Shown piece after piece: positions 8,168 to 15,567 of a DNA stretch of 40,247 nucleotides (its first letter is position 1; each line of letters opens with the position of its first letter). The DNA comes from 66-474 sp040255405 (GTDB lineage: Bacteria; Pseudomonadota; Gammaproteobacteria; Xanthomonadales; Rhodanobacteraceae): positions 1 through 40,247 of the forward strand of contig JBDZUX010000025.1 of the NCBI GenBank assembly GCA_040255405.1, written 5' to 3'. Position numbers and translations under genes: made by a program. Below the pieces are notes generated by a model. The model was not told the DNA's origin. It was given only the letters and a program-made list of their open reading frames with translations, and did no database searches.

Positions 8168-9091
8168 ATGAAACTCCATTCCATCGAAGGCAACACGCAA
8201 AAGCTCGACGGCGGCGCGATGTTCGGCAATGCGCCGAAGGCGATGTGGTCGAAGTGGATCGCGGCTGACGACCAGAACCGCATTCCGCTCGCGTGCCGCT
8301 GCCTGCTGGCGACCGGCCTGGACGGCCGCAACGTGTTGTTCGAGACGGGCATCGGCGCGTTCTTCGAACCGAAGCTCCGCGAGCGCTACGGCGTGGTCGA
8401 GGATCGCCACGTGCTGCTCGATTCGCTGAAGGCGGTGGGGCTGTGTCACGAGGACATCGACGTGGTAGTGCTGTCGCACCTGCACTTCGACCACGCCGGC
8501 GGCTTGCTGGCGGCATGGGAACCGGCGCAAGCGCCGCCCCCATCGAAATCTCCGGCCCAACCCCCACGGGGGCGGGAAGGCAAACCCGTGAAATTGTTGT
8601 TCCCGAACGCGACATACGTGGTGGGGGCGGAGCACTGGCAACGCGCGACGCACCCGCATCCGCGCGACCGCGCATCGTTCATTCCGGGTGTCGCGGAATT
8701 GCTGGAGCAGAGCGGCCGGCTTGAAAAAGTGTCGGGCGAGCATTCGCATGTGCTCGGCAAGGCGGTACGTTTCCACTACTCGCAGGGCCACACGCCCGGC
8801 TTGATGCTGTCCGAAATCGTCGGCCCGCACGACCGGGGCGGCGTGGTGTATTGCGCCGACCTGATCCCCGGTACGCCGTGGGTGCACCTGCCCGTGACGA
8901 TGGGCTACGACCGCGCGCCGGAAATGCTGATCGACGAGAAGCGCGCATTCCTCGACGACAAGCTCGCGCGCGGCGTGCGTCTGTTTTTCACGCACGACCA
9001 TGCGACCGCGATGGCTTCGCCGCAACGCGACGAACGAGGCCGTTATGGCGTCATCGGCGGGCAGGCCCACTTTTCCGGCATGGCGCTGTAA
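8168..9091 (+). CDS. MBL-fold metallo-hydrolase, cytoplasmic
   Basis: Encodes 307 residues from ATG 8168. There is no signal peptide and no strong ribosome binding site. The metallo-beta-lactamase fold is shown by the metal motif SHLHFDHAGG near residues 100-110, by GHTPGLM and by a later THDHAT. It differs from class B beta-lactamases and looks like the broad lactonase/hydrolase branch; the substrate cannot be told from sequence. Between WEPAQ and the strand KLLFPNATYVVG lies a Pro/Arg-rich stretch of about 18 residues (APPPSKSPAQPPRGREG) that looks inserted. It is encoded by DNA containing a CCCCCACGGGGG palindrome. The TMEM43-like gene begins ten bases after its stop, so the two are probably co-transcribed. 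Confidence 0.85.
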   Translation: MKLHSIEGNTQKLDGGAMFGNAPKAMWSKWIAADDQNRIPLACRCLLATGLDGRNVLFETGIGAFFEPKLRERYGVVEDRHVLLDSLKAVGLCHEDIDVVVLSHLHFDHAGGLLAAWEPAQAPPPSKSPAQPPRGREGKPVKLLFPNATYVVGAEHWQRATHPHPRDRASFIPGVAELLEQSGRLEKVSGEHSHVLGKAVRFHYSQGHTPGLMLSEIVGPHDRGGVVYCADLIPGTPWVHLPVTMGYDRAPEMLIDEKRAFLDDKLARGVRLFFTHDHATAMASPQRDERGRYGVIGGQAHFSGMAL

Positions 9092-9100
9092 GCTCGCGGC

Positions 9101-10135
9101 GTGAGCCGCTTCTCCGCACTCGCCGATCATGTTTCCAGGAACGCCGCGCTGCTGGGCGCGGCGTTGCTGCTGCTGGGTTTGCTGTTGCTCGGGTTCACCG
9201 AACACGCCGACCGGCTGCGTGCGATGGGCGAGGATGCGCTGGGCGGGTTCGTGTTGACCGGTGACGCCGCGATACCGGGTCCGTCCGCCGACGGCAAGCT
9301 GGTACTGGCGGTCGGCGCGCCGGAAGTGAAAACGCCCGCGCGCGATGCGCAGTTCGGCGTCGCCGTCGATGCGCCGGCACTGGTGCGCAAGGTCGAGATG
9401 TTCCAGTGGAACGAAATCCAGTACGGCGGACAGCGCGGTTACGAAATGGACTGGTTCGATCATCCGATCGATTCGTCCGCATTCGGCAATTCGGCTGGGC
9501 ATGCCAACCCCGGCGCATTTCCCATCAATGCCGCGCGATTCGACTCGCCCGACATCACGCTGGCGGGTTTCAGGTTGGCCCCGGCGCTGGTGCGCCTGAT
9601 CGACGGCGTCGAACCGTTCGCGCCGGATCTTTCGCGCGTGCCGTCCAACATGGCCGCGACGTTCCAGGCCGACGAAGGGACGCTCATCACCAGTTCGAAT
9701 CCCGAGCATCCCCAGGTCGGCGATTTGCGCATCAGCTGGATGCGCATCGCGCCGTCGCACCTGACGGTGTTCGCGCGCGACGATGGCGGCACGCTGGTGC
9801 CGGTCAGCAATCCGGCGGGCGATGCGATCGCGCAGGTGTTGCTCGGGAAGCATTCGTTGACCGATGTCCTGACCGACGCGCCGCAACCGCCGCATTTCAA
9901 ATGGGCGCGCCGGGTGCTTGCGCTGCTGCTGGCGTGGACGGGCGCCGCACTGCTGTTGCCGCGCGCGCGGCGGGGCGATCGTCTGCTGGCGTGGTCGATC
10001 GCGGTGGTGCCGCTGGCGGTTCTCGCGGCGGGGTTCTGGTTCGACGTGCGTACGCTGGCCGCGGCGCTCCTGATGCTGGCGGCTGCGGCGGCGGTTGGGG
10101 TGGCCGTCTGGCGCTGGCGCACGCGCCCGGCCTGA
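9101..10135 (+). CDS. TMEM43-family membrane protein
   Basis: Encodes 344 residues from GTG 9101. An N-terminal membrane segment (AALLGAALLLLGLLLLGF) is followed by a large extracytoplasmic domain of about 220 residues, then three or four hydrophobic segments from residue ~265 to the end. The soluble domain carries the signature of the TMEM43 (LUMA) family: KVEMFQWNEIQ, then IDSSAFGNSAGHANPGAFP and the FxLAPALV region. Eukaryotic TMEM43 is an inner-nuclear-membrane protein; the role of bacterial members is not established. It is encoded with the preceding MBL-fold gene and lies 86 bases before the B3 beta-lactamase on the same strand, but no functional link can be read from sequence. Confidence 0.85.
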   Translation: MSRFSALADHVSRNAALLGAALLLLGLLLLGFTEHADRLRAMGEDALGGFVLTGDAAIPGPSADGKLVLAVGAPEVKTPARDAQFGVAVDAPALVRKVEMFQWNEIQYGGQRGYEMDWFDHPIDSSAFGNSAGHANPGAFPINAARFDSPDITLAGFRLAPALVRLIDGVEPFAPDLSRVPSNMAATFQADEGTLITSSNPEHPQVGDLRISWMRIAPSHLTVFARDDGGTLVPVSNPAGDAIAQVLLGKHSLTDVLTDAPQPPHFKWARRVLALLLAWTGAALLLPRARRGDRLLAWSIAVVPLAVLAAGFWFDVRTLAAALLMLAAAAAVGVAVWRWRTRPA

Positions 10136-10221
10136 GCCGCGCGAGGCGGTGCCGGCGCTTCGCGGGATCGCGGCCGGAATGAGCGGGTATATTTCGCGGT
10201 CGCTCCTTGCGGAACCTCCGC

Positions 10222-11121
10222 ATGACACTGCGCAGCTTGCTGGTCCTCGTCGCTGGTTGCTGTCTGATCCCGCCCTGCGCATACGGCGCGGGGTCTTCAG
10301 CGACTCCGTCCTTCGCGAAGGCGCGCGTCGAATGGAACGCGCTGCAGAAGCCGTTCCGGATCTACGGCAATACGTGGTATGTGGGGCCACACGGTTTGTC
10401 GGCGATTCTCGTGGACACCGGCAAGGGACTGGCGCTGTTCGATGGCGATCTCCCCGAATCGGCGCCGCAGATCGAAGCGCATCTGCGCGAGCTAGGGTTT
10501 CGCGTGCGCGACATCAAGTGGATCTTCAATTCGCACGCGCACGCCGACCACGCGGGCGGCATCGCGGCGTTGCAACGCGCCAGTGGCGCACAGGTAGTGG
10601 CCAGCGCAGAGGGCGCCAGGGAACTGGAAGCGGGCGGCGCGTATCCGGCCGATCCGCAGTACGGATTCGGCTTGACCTACATGCCCGTGAAACCGGTGCG
10701 GGTGGTGCGCGACGGTGAAGTCCTTCGCCTCGGCGACGTGGCCGTCACCGCCCACTACACACCGGGCCACACGCCGGGCAGCACTTCATGGACGTGGAAC
10801 TCATGCGAAGCTGCGCGTTGCCTTCGCATCGCCTACGTCGACAGCCTCACCGCATTGGCCGCGCCCGGTTATCGCTTCACCGACCATCCGCGTTACGTGG
10901 GGGCTTTTCGCCGGTCCATCGCCACGGTGGCCGCATTGCCGTGCGACATCCTGCTGACGCCGCATCCTGGCGCGAGTGACTTCTGGGAGCGGGTCGCGCG
11001 CCGCAGATCGTCCGGCGATGTCGCACCGCTGGTCGATGCCGATGCGTGCCGCATCTACGCGGCGGCAGCGGGCCAGGGACTGGATGCGCAACTCGCGCGC
11101 GAACGCACCGCGGCAAAATGA
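10222..11121 (+). CDS. Subclass B3 metallo-beta-lactamase
   Basis: Encodes 299 residues from ATG 10222. It has an export signal (MTLRSLLVLVAGCCLIPPCAYG) whose VAGC could also be read as a lipobox. The B3 zinc ligands are complete: H105, H107, D109 and H110 in NSHAHADHAGG, H183 in TPGHTPGSTSW, and H248 in TPHPGASDFW. Subclass B3 hallmarks surround them: YVGPHGLSAILVDTG, LFDGDLPESAPQIEAHL, DPQYGF and CRIAYVDSLTALAA (written without its repeats). The expected activity is zinc-dependent hydrolysis of beta-lactams, including carbapenems, in the periplasm. The spectrum cannot be predicted, and some B3-like proteins are weak or have other substrates. The stop codon is one base from the end of the opposite-strand Nudix gene. 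There are no mobile-element signs nearby, so it looks like an intrinsic chromosomal gene. Confidence 0.9.
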   Translation: MTLRSLLVLVAGCCLIPPCAYGAGSSATPSFAKARVEWNALQKPFRIYGNTWYVGPHGLSAILVDTGKGLALFDGDLPESAPQIEAHLRELGFRVRDIKWIFNSHAHADHAGGIAALQRASGAQVVASAEGARELEAGGAYPADPQYGFGLTYMPVKPVRVVRDGEVLRLGDVAVTAHYTPGHTPGSTSWTWNSCEAARCLRIAYVDSLTALAAPGYRFTDHPRYVGAFRRSIATVAALPCDILLTPHPGASDFWERVARRRSSGDVAPLVDADACRIYAAAAGQGLDAQLARERTAAK

Positions 11122-11122
11122 T

Positions 11123-11686
11123 TCAAGCGTTGCCGGCGTGATCGAGGAACCACAGCCCTGCGAACAGCTTGGGATCGATCGAGTAACCCTGTTGCGCCAT
11201 CGTGCGCAGCCACGCGCCGGCTTCGCCGCGCGGCACCTCGTGCACGATGATGTCTTCGGTTTCGTCGCCGCCACCTTCACCGACCTTGCGCAAATCCCGT
11301 GCGCGCACGAAGTGCATCATTTCCGTGCTCATGCCAGCCGATGATGGTCCGGAATGCAAAAGCTCGACGCGTCCGCACGTCCAGCCGGTTTCTTCTTCCA
11401 GCTCGCGGCGTGCGGTGTCGGTCGCGTCGTTGTCGCCGTCATGGCCGGCGTCGCCGATCAGACCGGCTGGCATTTCGATGGTGAGTTGGCGGATCGGCAC
11501 GCGGAACTGCTCGACGAACAGCACGCGATCTTCCGGCGTCACCGCGACGATGATCACAGCGCCTTGCGGGTTGTTTCGTTCGACGAACTCCCAGTGCCCG
11601 CGTTGCTTCAACGTGAGCCAGCGGCCCGCGTACAACACCTGCGCGGGCGCATCGGCCACGGCGGGAATGTGGATCACCTTGTTCAC
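11123..11686 (-). CDS. Nudix hydrolase, ADP-ribose pyrophosphatase-like
   Basis: Encodes 187 residues from a GTG (11686) that overlaps the stop of the exonuclease gene as GTGA, so it is the last gene of a coupled trio. The Nudix box ends ARRELEEETGW, holding the metal-binding REUxEE core. It is preceded by RQLTIEMPAGLIGD, the usual ADP-ribose pyrophosphatase lead-in. The segment between GLIGD and the helix (AGHDGDNDATDT) is slightly longer than the standard spacing. The family cleaves ADP-ribose or other nucleoside diphosphates linked to X; the substrate here is inferred only from resemblance to NudF/NudE-type proteins. Cytoplasmic. Confidence 0.88.
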   Translation of the reverse strand: MNKVIHIPAVADAPAQVLYAGRWLTLKQRGHWEFVERNNPQGAVIIVAVTPEDRVLFVEQFRVPIRQLTIEMPAGLIGDAGHDGDNDATDTARRELEEETGWTCGRVELLHSGPSSAGMSTEMMHFVRARDLRKVGEGGGDETEDIIVHEVPRGEAGAWLRTMAQQGYSIDPKLFAGLWFLDHAGNA

Positions 11687-12630
11687 GCCACCGGCTCCAG
11701 TTGCAGCAATTTCCGTGCGCGTTCGCGGGTGAGCGGACCGATCCGCAACCGTTCGCACAGCGCCTCCAGCACCGCGAGGTCGGCAGCGCGGCGCAGCAGA
11801 CTATCAGGGTGGCCGGGTACAGGCGCATCCAGCGCGATGCAGGCCAGCCGCTGCGACAGGCGCGCCTGTTCGGCGTGCGCACGCAATTTCGCGGCCAGCG
11901 CCGCAGCGCCGCGCAGGCGCAAGAACGGCACTTCGTCGATGCGCGTCAGCAGTTCGTCGAGCGAACCGAAATGCGCCAGCAGCGCGGCCGCGCTCTTGGG
12001 CCCGACACCCGGCACGCCGGGAATGTTGTCGATGGCGTCGCCGGTCAGCGCAAGGAAGTCGATGACCTGGTGCGCTTCGACGCCGAGGCGCGCCGGGACG
12101 CCCGCCGCACCCCAGCGATGACCGCGCGCGTAGTCCCATTGTTCGGCGTCGTGATGCAGCAACTGCCCGAAATCCTTGTCGGCAGACACGATCACGGAAC
12201 GCAATCCGTGCGCGTGCATCGCGACCAGCACGCTGCCGATCAGATCGTCGGCCTCGTAAGCGGCGTCGGCCAGCACGACCAGGCCGAACGCGGCCGCCAA
12301 CTCGCGGCAATACTCGAACTGGCGCTTCAACTCGGGCGGCGCCGGATCGCGATTGGCCTTGTAGGCGGGGTAGATCGCGTTGCGGAAGGAACTGGTGAGC
12401 GCAATGTCGAACGCCGCCACCGCATGGCGTGCGTGCGTGCGTTCCACGAAATCCAGCAGGAAGCGCGCGAAGCCGTGCACTGCGTTCACCGGGGCGCCGT
12501 CGGTGTCGAAGAACACGTTCGGCATCGAATGCCAGGCCCGGAACACGTACATGCTGGCATCGATCAGGTACAGCGTTTCGACCGATGTCGATACCGCGGC
12601 GGCGGTCTGCGCGGGCACGACGGCATTCAT
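11683..12630 (-). CDS. Stand-alone 5'-3' exonuclease / flap endonuclease (Pol I N-terminal type)
   Basis: Encodes 315 residues from ATG 12630. It resembles the 5'-nuclease domain of DNA polymerase I without any polymerase part. Acidic metal-binding motifs are in order: LIDASMYVFRAWHSMP at the N-terminus, YEADDLIGS, VSADKDFGQLL, and the helix-hairpin-helix region TGDAIDNIPGVPGVGPKSA. The arch arginine/lysine region SFRNAIYPAYKANR is also present. This suggests structure-specific 5' exonuclease or flap activity of the ExoIX/Xni kind. Its start overlaps the nitroreductase stop as ATGA and its own stop overlaps the Nudix start as GTGA. Confidence 0.92.
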   Translation of the reverse strand: MNAVVPAQTAAAVSTSVETLYLIDASMYVFRAWHSMPNVFFDTDGAPVNAVHGFARFLLDFVERTHARHAVAAFDIALTSSFRNAIYPAYKANRDPAPPELKRQFEYCRELAAAFGLVVLADAAYEADDLIGSVLVAMHAHGLRSVIVSADKDFGQLLHHDAEQWDYARGHRWGAAGVPARLGVEAHQVIDFLALTGDAIDNIPGVPGVGPKSAAALLAHFGSLDELLTRIDEVPFLRLRGAAALAAKLRAHAEQARLSQRLACIALDAPVPGHPDSLLRRAADLAVLEALCERLRIGPLTRERARKLLQLEPVA

Positions 12631-13199
12631 CCGCGCCACGCGCCCATGACCTGATCGACGTCCGGGCGCTTGCGCTCGGGCGGTTCCGCACCGCGGCTGC
12701 CGACGTGGATGTAGGCGATCGCGCGTTCGTTGTCGGCCAGCCCGAGCAGTTTCGCGGCCTCGCGGTCGTAGCATGACCAGCCGGTCAGCCATTGCGCGCC
12801 GAAGCCGGCGGCCTGTGCCGACAGCAGCAAATTGAAGGCGAGGCAGCCGGCCGAGAGTAATTGTTCTTGCGCGGGAATCTTGGGGTGGTGCTCGTCGATG
12901 CGGGCGACCACCGCGAGCACGACGGGCGAATGCGCGAAGCGGTCGCGGTCCTTGGCAAGCACCTTGTCGGGGACGCCGGGTTCGACACGCGCGTGCAGCT
13001 CGGCCAGGGCTTCGCCGTAGCGCGCCCCCGCGTCGCCGGCGAGGGTGATCAGCCGCCACGGCGTCAGCTTGCCGTGGTCGGGCACCCGGATCGCGGTAGC
13101 GACGATTTCGCGAAGTTGGTCCGGGGTGGGCCCGGGCGGCTGCAACTGCGCGGCCGGCACCGAGCGGCGGCTGCGGAGGAAGTCGAGACTGTCAGGCAT
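12627..13199 (-). CDS. Nitroreductase family protein (YdjA-like)
   Basis: Encodes 190 residues, first of three coupled minus-strand genes. The FMN-binding N-terminus LRSRRSVPAAQL and the stretch RVPDHGKLTPWRLI match the compact YdjA branch of nitroreductases. GFGAQWLTGW and the C-terminal AYIHVGS add the remaining cofactor region. Such enzymes are FMN-dependent, NAD(P)H-oxidising reductases; the physiological substrate is usually unknown. The gene is divergent from pntAA, and the 147-base space between them must hold promoters for both. Confidence 0.9.
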   Translation of the reverse strand: MPDSLDFLRSRRSVPAAQLQPPGPTPDQLREIVATAIRVPDHGKLTPWRLITLAGDAGARYGEALAELHARVEPGVPDKVLAKDRDRFAHSPVVLAVVARIDEHHPKIPAQEQLLSAGCLAFNLLLSAQAAGFGAQWLTGWSCYDREAAKLLGLADNERAIAYIHVGSRGAEPPERKRPDVDQVMGAWRG

Positions 13200-13346
13200 T
13201 CGCGGAGTTTACCGCAGGGCAGGTCTTGACCCGCCTTGAAGGGCCCGAGCCTTCCAGGGCGCCAAACGCTCGCTGCGCGAGGGCCACCGAATCGCCGCGC
13301 GGCGGGCCTATGCGCTACGATGCCGTGATCGCAACCGGAGACCAGC

Positions 13347-14450
13347 ATGCCCATCACGATTGCCGCCCTGCGCGAAACCGCCGAAGGCGAACGCCGCGTC
13401 GCGATCACGCCGGAGACCGCGAAGAAGTACGCGTCGCGCGGCATGCGCGTGGTACTGGAGCGCGGGGCGGGCGAGGCAGCGGGATTCCCCGATGCGGCCT
13501 ATCCGGATGTCGAGTTCGGCGATGCAGCGACGGTGGCCGGGCAGGCGGATGTCCTGCTTTGCGTGCAGCCGTTGTCGGACGATCGCATTGCCGCCATCAA
13601 GCAAGGCGCGGCGCTGATCGGCCAGCTGCGGCCGCACAATGCGGCGGACCGGCTGGCGGCGTATGCGCAGCGCAAACTTGCTGCGTTCTCGCTGGAATTG
13701 TTGCCGCGTACCACGCGGGCGCAGGCGATGGACGTATTGTCGTCGCAGGCTGCGGTGGCCGGTTATCGGGCCATGCTGATCGCGGCCGAAGCCGCGCCGA
13801 AGTTCTTCCCGATGCTCACCACCGCGGCCGGCACGTTGCGGCCCTCGAAGGTGCTGGTGATCGGCGCCGGCGTGGCGGGTTTGCAGGCGATTGCGACTGC
13901 ACGCCGCCTGGGCGCGATGGTGGAAGGCTTCGACGTGCGTCCGGAAACGCGCGAGCAGATCGAATCGCTTGGCGCGAAATTCCTCGACCTTGGCGTGAAC
14001 GCCGCCGGGCAGGGCGGCTACGCACGCGAATTGACCGCGGAAGAACGCGCGGCACAGCAGGCCAAACTCGCCGAACACGTGAAGACGGTGGACGTGATCG
14101 TCACCACCGCCGCGGTGCCGGGCCGGCCATCGCCGAAGATCATTCCGGCTTCGATGGTGGACGGCATGAGGGCCAGCGCGGTGATCGTCGATCTCGCCGC
14201 GGAAGGCGGCGGCAACTGCGAAGCCACAAAGCCGGGCGAGCGGGTGCAGCGCAACGGCGTCACGATCATCGGCCCTCTGAACCTTCCCGCCGGCGCACCG
14301 CTGCACGCCTCGGAAATGTACGCGCGCAACCTCGCGCACTTCAGCGAACTCGTGGTCGCCGACGGTGCATGGAAGCCGGATTTCGGGGACGAACTGGTCG
14401 CGAAAACCTGCGTCGCGCGCGACGGCGAAGTAATGTTCGGCAAGGCCTGA
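13347..14450 (+). CDS. pntAA: NAD(P) transhydrogenase subunit alpha part 1 (NAD-binding domain I)
   Basis: Encodes 367 residues; CGGAG lies six bases before ATG 13347. This is the soluble domain I of the proton-translocating transhydrogenase, which passes hydride from NADH to NADP+ using the proton gradient. It begins with IAALRETAEGERRVAITP, typical of the alanine dehydrogenase/PntA family. It has the NAD Rossmann motif VLVIGAGVAGLQAIATA followed by the acidic VEGFDVRPETREQ. The RQD-loop equivalent region and GGNCEATKPGE are also present. The alpha chain is split, and the membrane part of alpha (pntAB) is not adjacent. It lies 1.85 kb downstream, after an opposite-strand regulatory operon. 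Confidence 0.95.
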   Translation: MPITIAALRETAEGERRVAITPETAKKYASRGMRVVLERGAGEAAGFPDAAYPDVEFGDAATVAGQADVLLCVQPLSDDRIAAIKQGAALIGQLRPHNAADRLAAYAQRKLAAFSLELLPRTTRAQAMDVLSSQAAVAGYRAMLIAAEAAPKFFPMLTTAAGTLRPSKVLVIGAGVAGLQAIATARRLGAMVEGFDVRPETREQIESLGAKFLDLGVNAAGQGGYARELTAEERAAQQAKLAEHVKTVDVIVTTAAVPGRPSPKIIPASMVDGMRASAVIVDLAAEGGGNCEATKPGERVQRNGVTIIGPLNLPAGAPLHASEMYARNLAHFSELVVADGAWKPDFGDELVAKTCVARDGEVMFGKA

Positions 14451-14569
14451 CGCCGTCCCGGGCACCGCCCACGGCGAAGGATCCGGTTGGCGTCTTGCTC
14501 GGGGCATTGAGCGCGCCGTGATGACGTTCCCGTCATCCGACAATGTTCGAGCGCACCCTCGGCGCGTGC

Positions 14570-15130
14570 TCACCGATCACTGGACGCGGCGGGTGGATGC
14601 ATCGGAATCGGCTTGTCCGTGTCCCCCGCGGCCCAGCGCATGCGTTGTTGTGGCGTCATCGCGCGCCAGCGTTCGCGCAGGGCTCGGCGTTCGGCTGGCG
14701 GCAATGACTGGAACTTGCGGTACGCCTCGCTCACCTTGGCGCGTTCCGCGGGCGGGAGGTCGTGGAACGCACGTGCATTCTCGTGCATCTGGCGGCGCTG
14801 CCCGGGCGTCATGCTGGCCCAGTGTTGGAGGCGTTCGCGGATCTGCTGCCGGTGTGCCGGCGACAAGGTCGCCCAGTGCTGCGCGCGTTCGGCCAGCCGG
14901 TGCTGGCGCGCAGGTTGCAGTTGATTCCATTGTCCCCGCAGCGGCGCCAGCATGCGTTGCTGGTTGGCCGAAAGTGCGGACCAGGCGAGCGGTAGCTCCG
15001 CGCTCGTGTTCGCCGGCTCGTTCGATGCGTTTTGCATCGCCGTCGACGGGCTCGCCTGCGCGAATGCCACGCAGGGCGCCGTCGCGAGCCATGCTGCAAG
15101 CAGCGCCAACACCGGCATCGGATCGCGCAT
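14570..15130 (-). CDS. DUF3106 family exported protein
   Basis: Encodes 186 residues from ATG 15130, two bases after the stop of the upstream gene. A signal peptide (MPVLALLAAWLATAPCVAFA) is followed by a Trp/Arg-rich helical region with a repeated pattern of W..L...QR..L.PL and R.....WA.L.P..R. Examples are QRMLAPLRGQWNQL, LAERAQHWATLSP and WASMTPGQRRQM. This is the DUF3106 signature. The family has no known biochemical role; the regular charged helices recall CpxP/Spy-like periplasmic proteins, but this is only a resemblance. It is the last gene of the sigma factor operon and so a likely target or effector of it. Confidence 0.85.
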   Translation of the reverse strand: MRDPMPVLALLAAWLATAPCVAFAQASPSTAMQNASNEPANTSAELPLAWSALSANQQRMLAPLRGQWNQLQPARQHRLAERAQHWATLSPAHRQQIRERLQHWASMTPGQRRQMHENARAFHDLPPAERAKVSEAYRKFQSLPPAERRALRERWRAMTPQQRMRWAAGDTDKPIPMHPPAASSDR

Positions 15131-15132
15131 GT

Positions 15133-15567
15133 TCAACGGGCGCTCCGGTTGCGTGCGGATGCGACGGCCGGTTGCGTCGCCAGCCAGCGGTAGAAGTCCA
15201 GGTCCTGGACCATTTCCATTTGGGTGCTGCCGATTTCCGGCGTGATTGCTTCCGCGGTGCCATTGCCGGTTGCGACCGGTGTCGACGACACCGCGGCGGC
15301 GGTAGTACCGGTTTGCCGGGCGGGATTCATCCAGATCACGCCCACGACCAGTACGCAACACGCGACCGCGCCGGCCATTGGCGCCCACACGCGCGATGTA
15401 ACGCGCGCCGCGCCCACGTGCACTGCCTTGCGGCGCGCCATGCCAAGGCGCAGTGCGTGATACGAGTCGGTGTTCTCGCAGGCGTTCCTGAAAATCGCGC
15501 GGCTGCGCGCCTCGATTTCGGCGTCACCGGGCCATGCGTCGATCGTGTTTTCCGGCAGCTTGTTCAT
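15133..15567 (-). CDS. Probable membrane anti-sigma partner (DUF3619-like)
   Basis: Encodes 144 residues from ATG 15567, overlapping the sigma stop as ATGA. The N-terminal cytoplasmic part has DAEIEARSRAIFRNACENTD. A single hydrophobic segment follows at roughly residues 60-85 (RVWAPMAGAVACCVLVVGVIW), then a short outer part ending EMVQDLDFYRWLATQPAV. The DFYRWL ending and the position between an ECF sigma factor and a DUF3106 gene match the DUF3619 arrangement known from Betaproteobacteria. Function as an anti-sigma factor is inferred from topology and gene order, not from a recognisable anti-sigma domain. Confidence 0.8.
   Translation of the reverse strand: MNKLPENTIDAWPGDAEIEARSRAIFRNACENTDSYHALRLGMARRKAVHVGAARVTSRVWAPMAGAVACCVLVVGVIWMNPARQTGTTAAAVSSTPVATGNGTAEAITPEIGSTQMEMVQDLDFYRWLATQPAVASARNRSAR

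Noticed and set aside
8168..9091. Calling the MBL-fold hydrolase an N-acyl-homoserine lactonase (quorum quenching)
   Set aside because: The HxHxDH motif is shared by many MBL subfamilies, and nothing else seen here is specific to lactonases.
7814..10390. 858-residue minus-strand open frame across mucD, the MBL gene, the TMEM43-like gene and part of the beta-lactamase
   Set aside because: It spans several convincing plus-strand genes and their intergenic repeat, with shadow composition and no motifs.
10222..11121. Beta-lactamase as recently acquired on a mobile element
   Set aside because: No transposase, integrase or inverted ends flank it, and base composition matches the neighbours.
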